This document shows, in pieces, positions 1-5,223 of a stretch of 5,223 bases of DNA. The DNA comes from Rickettsiales bacterium. Its GTDB lineage: Bacteria; Pseudomonadota; Alphaproteobacteria; Methylaequorales; Methylaequoraceae. The stretch spans positions 4,153 to 9,375 of the forward strand of contig PALK01000003.1 of assembly GCA_002710765.1 (NCBI GenBank), given 5' to 3'. The position numbers and the translations under genes were made by a program. Each line of letters opens with the position of its first letter. Within the stretch, counting starts at the first letter, position 1. The notes below the pieces were generated by a model. It saw only the letters and a list, made by a program, of their open reading frames with translations, made no database searches and had not been told where the DNA came from.

Positions 1-888
1 GCATTATTATTTTTAGGAGCAGGTTCAGTAATTCATTCAATGTCAGATGAACAAAATATTAAGAAAATGGGTGGTTTATATTCTAAAATTCCAGTAACTT
101 ATTTCTTAATGCTAATTGGCACGTTATCATTAGTTGGGTTCCCTTTTTTTAGTGCTTATTATTCTAAAGACCTTATTCTAGAAGTTTTATATTTAGATAA
201 TTCTTTATTCAAAAGCTATGCTTATATTGTTGCTATAATAGTAGTATTCCTAACATCATTTTACTCATTTAGATTGTTGATTTGTGTTTTTCATGGGGAA
301 AATAATTCTGATGAAAAAGTTTTAGCACATGTCCATGAATCTCCTAATACAATGATTTTACCACTAATTGTTCTATCTTTTTTTTCTATTTTTAGTGGAC
401 TAATTTTCCATGATTATTTTTTTGGCGTAGATTCAATATTATTTTGGAAAGATACTATATATAATATTTCTCAAACTGAAACACCAGTATTGGTTAATGA
501 TCTTCCTATCTATATTAAAAAATTACCTTTGTTAATGATGTTGCTTGGTCTTACTTTTGTGATTTTACTATATAGTTATTTAAAAAATGTGAGATTATTT
601 TTTAAAAAAAATCTTCGTTTCTTTTATCTTTTTTTAAAAAACAAATGGTATGTAGATGAAATATATAAGTTTCTCATTATTGGTCCAATCAATAATTTAG
701 GTAGAGGTTTTTGGAAATCTATTGATGAGGAATTTATTGATAATATTGGTCCAAATGGTATTTCAAAAGTTGTTAAAAGGTTAGGTTTTTTTATTTCAAG
801 TCTTCAAACTGGTTATTTATATCATTATGCATTAACTGTTATAATTGGTTTAACAATTTTTATTAGTATTTATTTTTATGTAATTTAA
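1..888 (+). CDS. nuoL: NADH-quinone oxidoreductase subunit L (complex I, ND5-like), 3' part only
   Basis: This is the C-terminal 295 residues of NuoL, the most distal proton-pumping membrane subunit of complex I. The frame is open from base 1. The first residues, ALLFLGAGSVIHS, come before the internal Met at base 40 and match the conserved TM11 region of the family, so base 40 is not the start. In partial numbering, GAGSVIH is at 6-12 and its His is the expected channel His. SKD at 55-57 carries the TM12 Lys (K56), equivalent to E. coli K399. HVHESP at 110-115, KWYVDEIY at 215-222 and LQTGYLYHYA at 268-277 are typical of alphaproteobacterial and mitochondrial-type NuoL. The charged, amphipathic stretch around 225-255 fits the long lateral helix, and a final hydrophobic segment fits its membrane anchor. 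The tail after K56 is about 25 residues longer than in E. coli, as expected for alphaproteobacterial forms. The TAA stop is one base before the nuoM ATG. The N-terminal half lies outside the window. Confidence 0.97.
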   Translation, partial: ALLFLGAGSVIHSMSDEQNIKKMGGLYSKIPVTYFLMLIGTLSLVGFPFFSAYYSKDLILEVLYLDNSLFKSYAYIVAIIVVFLTSFYSFRLLICVFHGENNSDEKVLAHVHESPNTMILPLIVLSFFSIFSGLIFHDYFFGVDSILFWKDTIYNISQTETPVLVNDLPIYIKKLPLLMMLLGLTFVILLYSYLKNVRLFFKKNLRFFYLFLKNKWYVDEIYKFLIIGPINNLGRGFWKSIDEEFIDNIGPNGISKVVKRLGFFISSLQTGYLYHYALTVIIGLTIFISIYFYVI

Positions 889-889
889 T

Positions 890-2371
890 ATGCTTGATAT
901 TGCAATTCTACCCCTTTTGATTTTAATCCCTTTAATAGGTATAGTATTTGTTTTGTTATCTGTTGAAGATGACGGAAATTCAATTCAAGCCAAAAAATCA
1001 GCACTTTGGACTTCTGTAATCAATTTTTTATTATCATTATATATCCCATTAAACTTTGATAAGGATATCCCTCATTTTCAGTTTGTTAATTCAGTTTCTT
1101 GGTTAAATAATGATAACTTAAAGTTTTCTCTTGGAATAGATGGCATATCTTTTCCTTTTATAATGTTATCAACATTATTGATACCTCTATGTATTCTTTT
1201 TTTGTGGCATAGTAAAAAAGTAAAAATAAAATCTTATCTTTCTGCGTTTTTAATTTTAGAGAGCTTTTTAATTGGTTCTTTTGGAGCTTTAGATCTTTTT
1301 TCATTTTATATTTTTTTTGAAAGTATCTTAATTCCTATGTATTTAATTATTGGAATTTGGGGGGGAGATAGAAGAATATATTCTGCATATAAGTTTTTTT
1401 TGTATACTCTTTTAGGTTCTGTTTTAATGTTGGTTGCTATAATTTTTCTTTATCAGGAATTTGGAACAACATATATCCCAACAATTTTAGATTTAAGTCT
1501 TCCTTTTTATATTCAGGTTTGGCTATGGCTTGCATTTTTTTCTTCTTTTGCTGTAAAAATTCCAATGTGGCCCTTTCATACTTGGTTGCCTGATGCTCAT
1601 GTAGAGGCTCCAACTGAAGGTTCAGTTATTTTAGCTGGGATACTTTTAAAATTAGGTGGTTATGGATTTATTAGATTTAACTTATCAATGTTACCAGATG
1701 CATCGATTTTTTTTACACCTTTTATTTTTGCACTTTCACTTGTAGCTATAATTTATACTTCAGTAATAGCTTTGGTTCAAAAAGATATGAAAAAATTAAT
1801 AGCATACTCTTCAGTAGCTCACATGGGATTTGTAACATTAGGAATTTTCTCGTCAAATATGCAGGGTTTGCATGGTGCAATTACTCAAATGATATCTCAT
1901 GGCTTAATATCCGCTGCTTTATTTTTTTCAATTGGTTCAATTTATAATATTTATAAAACAAAAGAGATTAATTTTTTTAGTGGTTTAGGTAATATTATGC
2001 CAAACTTATCAGTATTCTTTTTAATTTTTAGCCTATCAGCAATTGGCTTTCCTGGAACTAGTGGATTTATTGGAGAGTTTTTAACACTTTTAGCTGTTTT
2101 TAGTAATAATACTTTTATAGCTTTCTTTGCTTCCACAGGAATTATACTAGCTGCAGCATATATGTTATTATTATATAAGAATGTATTTTTGGGAGAAATG
2201 AATAAAAACGTTGTTATAAATAAGAATGATATAAAATATAACGAAATTTTTATTTATTCTATTTTAGTAATCTTAATACTAATCATTGGAATTAAACCAA
2301 ATATTTTGTTAGATTATTCAACTTCATCTTTAGAGAGAATTATGTCTTTATACCCAATATCAATCTTATAA
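890..2371 (+). CDS. nuoM: NADH-quinone oxidoreductase subunit M (complex I, ND4-like)
   Basis: This is a complete 493-residue polytopic inner-membrane protein with about 14 hydrophobic segments (E. coli NuoM has about 509). It is one of the three antiporter-like proton-pumping subunits of complex I and sits between NuoL and NuoN. All the key channel residues are present. E144 is in FFESILIPMY (TM5). K223 is in AVKIPMWPFHTWLPDAH (TM7). K254 is in ILLKLGGYG (TM8). H311 is in AHMGFV (TM10/11 region). E396 is in GFIGEF (TM12), where NuoM has Glu and NuoL and NuoN have Lys. After an 11-residue offset, positions 223 to 396 line up with E. coli K234, K265, H322 and E407. WGGDRRIYSAYKFFLYTLLGS (157-177) is another family hallmark. 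The ATG is one base after the nuoL TAA. No Shine-Dalgarno sequence lies upstream, so translation probably depends on coupling to nuoL. Nothing suggests a truncation or frameshift. Confidence 0.98.
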   Translation: MLDIAILPLLILIPLIGIVFVLLSVEDDGNSIQAKKSALWTSVINFLLSLYIPLNFDKDIPHFQFVNSVSWLNNDNLKFSLGIDGISFPFIMLSTLLIPLCILFLWHSKKVKIKSYLSAFLILESFLIGSFGALDLFSFYIFFESILIPMYLIIGIWGGDRRIYSAYKFFLYTLLGSVLMLVAIIFLYQEFGTTYIPTILDLSLPFYIQVWLWLAFFSSFAVKIPMWPFHTWLPDAHVEAPTEGSVILAGILLKLGGYGFIRFNLSMLPDASIFFTPFIFALSLVAIIYTSVIALVQKDMKKLIAYSSVAHMGFVTLGIFSSNMQGLHGAITQMISHGLISAALFFSIGSIYNIYKTKEINFFSGLGNIMPNLSVFFLIFSLSAIGFPGTSGFIGEFLTLLAVFSNNTFIAFFASTGIILAAAYMLLLYKNVFLGEMNKNVVINKNDIKYNEIFIYSILVILILIIGIKPNILLDYSTSSLERIMSLYPISIL

Positions 2372-2372
2372 A

Positions 2373-3809
2373 ATGGATTCCTTTTCTTTTACTCCTGAAA
2401 TATTTTTAGTTTTATGTGTTCTATTTTTTGTTTTAATTGGACCATTTATTAAAAATAAAAGTTATGTCCTTATTACTTACTTATCTCTTTTTTCAGTTAT
2501 AATTGCTCAATTCTTAGTTTTTAAAAATATTTTTCATTATGAAGAAATTTTCAATAATTTTTTTGTGATTGATTCTTTTAGCTCTTTCATTAAATCACTC
2601 CTCCTAATTGGAAGTGGAATTATTCTTTATGTTTTTCTTACAACTAATAATAATAAAAATATTAACCGAATTGAGTTTCCAATTTTATTAGTTTTATCAC
2701 TTATAGGAATGATGTTAATGGTTTCATCTAATGATATATTATCATTATTTATTTCAATGGAGCTTCAAAGTCTTGCATTATATATTTTAGTTTCTTTTGA
2801 AAGAGATGATATTAATTCATCAGAAGCAGGAGTGAAATATTTTGTATTAGGTAGTTTGTCAACGTGTATTTTTCTTTTTGGAGCAAGTTTAATTTATGGT
2901 TGTTTTGGAACAACTAATTTTTCAGAAATTTCTAATCTTATTAGTCAGTTTAATCAAATACCGATGATCTTAACTATCGGTGTAGTATTTATTTTGGTAT
3001 CACTATCTTTAAAAATATCTGCAGCTCCATTTCATATGTGGACACCAGATGTTTATCAAGGTTCTCCTACTATAATTACAGCATACCTATCAGTTGTTCC
3101 AAAGATCGCTGCTTTTGCAGTTATTATAAGATTCTTAGTTTTTCCATTTGGAGAAATAACTATTGATTGGGGTAAAATTATCCTGATATTATCAATTACA
3201 TCTATGATTGTTGGTTCCTTGGGTGCTTTGCAGCAAACCGAAATTAAGAGATTATTAGCATACAGTACAATTAACCATGTTGGTTTTATGCTTATTGGAT
3301 TAGTTCCTGGAACTGAAGATGGAATCATAGCAATTTGCATATATTTAATGCTTTATCTTTTAATGAATCTTGGAGTTTTTGTTATTATTTTAAATCTAAA
3401 AAGAGATAACGTAAATGTGACTTCTCTGAAAGACTTAAGTGGTTATTTCAATAATAATCAGTTTATGACTTTTTGTATGGCAGTTTTTATGTTTTCTATG
3501 GCAGGCATTCCACCATTATCCGGCTTTTTAGGAAAATTAATTGTTTTAAATGTAGCTATTGATAATAATTTGATTTTCTTAGCTATTGTTGGAGTCCTCT
3601 CGTCAGTAATTGCCGCTTATTATTATTTAAGAATTATAAAATTAATGTTTTTTGATCCTCCAATAGAAGAAATGGATAGCAAAGTTGGATTTGATACCAA
3701 AATTCTTTTATCTGTTTTAGCTTTTTTAAATGTTACAATTTTATTTTATCCAAAGTTTTTTCTAGATTTATCTGCTTCAATTACATTTTCATTATTTTCG
3801 GTAAATTAA
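2373..3809 (+). CDS. nuoN: NADH-quinone oxidoreductase subunit N (complex I, ND2-like)
   Basis: This is a complete 478-residue membrane protein (E. coli NuoN is 485), again with about 14 hydrophobic segments. It is the antiporter-like subunit nearest the quinone-binding connection of complex I. The proton-path residues are intact: E130 in SMELQSLALY (TM5), K214 in SLKISAAPFHMWTPDVY (TM7), K244 in VVPKIAAF (TM8) and K388 in GFLGKL (TM12). The first three sit three positions before E. coli E133, K217 and K247, and the last corresponds to K395. Further family hallmarks are YQGSPT (228-233), LLAYSTINHVGFMLIG (294-309) and AGIPPLSGF (377-385). HMWTPDVYQGSPT separates it from NuoM, which has HTWLPDAHVEAPT at the same place. 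The ATG starts one base after the nuoM TAA and has no visible Shine-Dalgarno sequence, so coupled translation is likely. It is the last nuo gene of the cluster. Confidence 0.98.
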   Translation: MDSFSFTPEIFLVLCVLFFVLIGPFIKNKSYVLITYLSLFSVIIAQFLVFKNIFHYEEIFNNFFVIDSFSSFIKSLLLIGSGIILYVFLTTNNNKNINRIEFPILLVLSLIGMMLMVSSNDILSLFISMELQSLALYILVSFERDDINSSEAGVKYFVLGSLSTCIFLFGASLIYGCFGTTNFSEISNLISQFNQIPMILTIGVVFILVSLSLKISAAPFHMWTPDVYQGSPTIITAYLSVVPKIAAFAVIIRFLVFPFGEITIDWGKIILILSITSMIVGSLGALQQTEIKRLLAYSTINHVGFMLIGLVPGTEDGIIAICIYLMLYLLMNLGVFVIILNLKRDNVNVTSLKDLSGYFNNNQFMTFCMAVFMFSMAGIPPLSGFLGKLIVLNVAIDNNLIFLAIVGVLSSVIAAYYYLRIIKLMFFDPPIEEMDSKVGFDTKILLSVLAFLNVTILFYPKFFLDLSASITFSLFSVN

Positions 3810-3811
3810 AA

Positions 3812-4537
3812 ATGTTTGAAACCTTTAATTATATCTTTTTAGAGAGATCAATTAGCACCAATATGGAGATTAAAAATATTAAAGAGAAATTTAAATTTAA
3901 AAATTCTATAGCACTACTTTCAAAAGTTCAAACAGGGGGAAAAGGAAGATCAAATAATAAATGGTATAGCAATGATGGTGATCTAACATGTTCTTTTCTT
4001 GTGAATCAAAAATTTAAACTTGATAATTTAGGACAACTCAATATTTTAATGAGTGTTTCAATAATTCAAGCACTTAAAAAAATATATAAAAAATTAAACT
4101 TTAAATTAAAATGGCCCAATGATATTTACCTTAATGAAAAGAAAATTGGAGGAATTTTAATAGAAACAAATATAAAAAAAAATCGTATTAATTATTTGAT
4201 AGTTGGTGTTGGAATTAATATAATTTCATCACCTAATAATTTAAATTATGAAACAACAAAATTATCTGAGTTTTCTAAAAATCTAGAACCAAAAAAAATT
4301 TTCTTTTCTATCACTGATTATATATTTAAAAATATTAATGATTGGGAAGAAAATGGATTTTCTTTTTATAAAAAAACTTGGTTAAAAAATTCAAAAGACT
4401 TAGGTAAGGAGATTTTAATTAGAAAAGATAATAAATTTTTTAACGGCAAATTTTTAAAAATTGATGATAACGGTTCTATAATGATAAAAAACAAGAATGA
4501 AAATCTTTTAGTTTTTCCATTTGGAGAAGTAATTTAA
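3812..4537 (+). CDS. birA: Biotin--[acetyl-CoA-carboxylase] ligase, catalytic-only type without HTH domain
   Basis: This cytoplasmic enzyme of 241 residues makes biotinyl-AMP from biotin and ATP and transfers biotin to the carrier-protein lysine of biotin-dependent carboxylases. The start STN motif is at 15-17. The biotinyl-AMP loop is QTGGKGRSNNKW (40-51), a variant of QTAGRGRRGRxW. KWPND is at 100-104, followed by KKIGGILIE (110-118) with the conserved Lys K111, then VGVGINI (131-137). Residues from about 197 to the end form the small SH3-like C-terminal domain, ending FPFGEVI. E. coli BirA has an N-terminal winged-helix DNA-binding domain. Here the protein begins directly at the catalytic domain, so it should not act as a biotin-operon repressor. 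It starts two bases after the nuoN TAA with no Shine-Dalgarno sequence. Its place between nuoN and coaX is the usual alphaproteobacterial order. It is very rich in Lys, Asn and Ile, which fits AT pressure on a soluble protein. Biotin ligase activity is confidently assigned by family; the substrates are inferred. Confidence 0.94.
   Translation: MFETFNYIFLERSISTNMEIKNIKEKFKFKNSIALLSKVQTGGKGRSNNKWYSNDGDLTCSFLVNQKFKLDNLGQLNILMSVSIIQALKKIYKKLNFKLKWPNDIYLNEKKIGGILIETNIKKNRINYLIVGVGINIISSPNNLNYETTKLSEFSKNLEPKKIFFSITDYIFKNINDWEENGFSFYKKTWLKNSKDLGKEILIRKDNKFFNGKFLKIDDNGSIMIKNKNENLLVFPFGEVI
4523..4529 (+). promoter_or_regulatory. Weak candidate ribosome binding site for coaX
   Basis: GGAGAAG lies inside the end of birA, 11 bases before the coaX ATG. 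It is the only purine-rich, Shine-Dalgarno-like string close to any start in the window; nuoM, nuoN and birA have none. The spacing from the GGAG core to the ATG (14 bases) is longer than ideal. The same bases also encode the conserved FGEV end of BirA, so the match may be coincidental. Confidence 0.25.
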
Positions 4538-4540
4538 TAT

Positions 4541-5223
4541 ATGATTCTTGCAATTGATATAGGTAATACAAATGCTATGTTTTGTATTTTTAAAAAGCTT
4601 AAAATTGTTAAAACATTTAAATTACAAATTAACAAATTAAATACAAAGAAACAATTAAATGAAGTTCTAATTATAATTTCTTTATATTCAATTAAAGGAA
4701 TAATTATTAGCAGTGTTGTTCCAAAAAAAAATAAAATTTTTAAATCTTTTTTTATTGAAAATTTAAATATTAATCCTTATTTTACTGATAACTTGCTTTC
4801 GAAATTTTCAATAAAAACTAAGATTAAAAATAAATTGGAGATTGGCTCAGATAGACTTGTAAACGTTATATATGCAATAAAAATAACAAAACCACCGATT
4901 CTTCTTATTGATTTTGGAACTGCTACAACTATTGATTATATTAATGAAGATTCAGTTTATGAAGGGGGAATAATTTCGTCTGGAATTGACCTTTCCTTAA
5001 AATGTTTGCATGAATATACAGCTAAATTACCTTTAGTTTCATTCTCAAAAACTAAATATATTATTGGTAACTCTACTAAAAGTGCTATTAGATCTGGTTT
5101 TTTTTGGGGTTATATATCAATGATTGAGGGTCTGATTAAAAGAATTAGATCTGAGAAAAAGGTTAATCCAAAAATTATTTTGACAGGAGGTAACGCTAAT
5201 TCTTTTAAAGACTATATAAAAAA
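4541..5223 (+). CDS. coaX: Type III pantothenate kinase (CoaX), 3' end cut by window edge
   Basis: This reading frame stays open from the ATG to the window end: 227 complete codons plus two bases, of the roughly 250-260 usual for the family. CoaX phosphorylates pantothenate to 4'-phosphopantothenate, the first step of coenzyme A synthesis, in the cytoplasm. It belongs to the ASKHA (acetate kinase/Hsp70/actin) fold. The N-terminal phosphate-binding motif is DIGNTN (6-11) right after the start, which supports this ATG. SSVVP is at 57-61. GSDR (102-105) carries the presumed catalytic Asp, D104. DFGTATTID (124-132) is the second nucleotide/cation motif. EGGIISSG (141-148) is the pantothenate-side glycine motif, with Ser where most members have Pro before the last Gly. 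LHEYTAKLP (156-164), IGNSTKSAIRSGFFWGY (175-191) and LTGGNA (214-219) complete the pattern. It lies three bases after the birA stop and is presumably co-transcribed with it. In older annotations such proteins were called Bvg accessory factor (Baf) homologues. A regulatory role is not supported here. Confidence 0.95.
   Translation, partial: MILAIDIGNTNAMFCIFKKLKIVKTFKLQINKLNTKKQLNEVLIIISLYSIKGIIISSVVPKKNKIFKSFFIENLNINPYFTDNLLSKFSIKTKIKNKLEIGSDRLVNVIYAIKITKPPILLIDFGTATTIDYINEDSVYEGGIISSGIDLSLKCLHEYTAKLPLVSFSKTKYIIGNSTKSAIRSGFFWGYISMIEGLIKRIRSEKKVNPKIILTGGNANSFKDYIK

Noticed and set aside
598..641. T-run/A-run pairs in nuoL that could look like a transcription terminator
   Set aside because: The T6/A8 and T7/A6 runs can pair only as A-T stems without a GC-rich hairpin, and they lie inside conserved coding sequence upstream of co-directional genes.
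40..888. Treating the ATG at base 40 as the start of a short membrane protein
   Set aside because: The frame is open back to base 1 and the upstream codons encode ALLFLGAGSVIHS, which is conserved NuoL sequence. The Met is internal and the gene is cut by the left edge.
1951..2136. A 61-codon open frame on the minus strand inside nuoM
   Set aside because: It lies wholly opposite the conserved TM12 region of nuoM, resembles no family I know, and has the Lys/Ile/Pro-rich make-up expected of antisense to hydrophobic AT-rich codons.
3056..3340. A 94-codon open frame on the minus strand inside nuoN
   Set aside because: It is fully antisense to well-conserved nuoN sequence, and its open length follows from nuoN codon composition. 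No recognisable motif or start signal was seen.
3812..3880. A possible missing N-terminal regulatory domain of BirA upstream of base 3812
   Set aside because: The sequence just upstream is the intact end of nuoN in another frame. Catalytic-only biotin ligases are normal for this position in Alphaproteobacteria, so nothing has been lost through a frameshift here.
1..5223. Hidden novel system, mobile element, CRISPR array or RNA gene
   Set aside because: Coding sequence fills the window apart from 7 intergenic bases in total. All five genes are recognised core genes with intact motifs, and I saw no direct repeats, terminal inverted repeats or tRNA-like structures.

Overview
The window is a tightly packed, single-strand gene cluster from a very AT-rich bacterium. 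All five genes lie on the + strand with only 1 to 3 bases between them. In order they are the 3' part of nuoL, complete nuoM, complete nuoN, complete birA (a biotin protein ligase without a DNA-binding domain), and the 5' part of coaX (type III pantothenate kinase), which runs off the right edge.

The order nuoL-nuoM-nuoN-birA-coaX is the well-known arrangement at the 3' end of the complex I operon in Alphaproteobacteria, where a ribonuclease J-type gene usually follows. The NuoL tail also carries alphaproteobacterial and mitochondrial-type motifs (HVHESP, KWYVDEIY, LQTGYLYHYA). With the low GC, the almost absent intergenic DNA and the Lys/Asn/Ile-rich soluble proteins, this points to a streamlined low-GC alphaproteobacterium such as SAR11/Pelagibacterales, HIMB59 or a similar marine clade. 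A Rickettsiales-like host is less likely but not excluded. The lineage is inferred from synteny and composition, not from a database match. The standard genetic code fits: Trp is TGG, and all four visible stops are TAA.

Bases 1-3809 encode the three antiporter-like, proton-pumping membrane subunits of NADH:quinone oxidoreductase (complex I). Each keeps the buried charged residues expected of a working half-channel: the TM5 Glu and the TM7, TM8 and TM12 Lys/Glu in NuoM and NuoN, and the TM12 Lys in the visible part of NuoL. Bases 3812-5223 encode two cofactor enzymes. BirA attaches biotin to biotin-dependent carboxylases, and CoaX starts coenzyme A synthesis. They probably share the nuo transcript, since there is no room for a terminator or a dedicated intergenic promoter.

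I see no mobile element, CRISPR array, RNA gene, riboswitch or terminator, and no gene-free stretch longer than 3 bases. This is an ordinary core-metabolism region. The observations in Part 2 are minor sequence oddities, and I found no sign of a new system.
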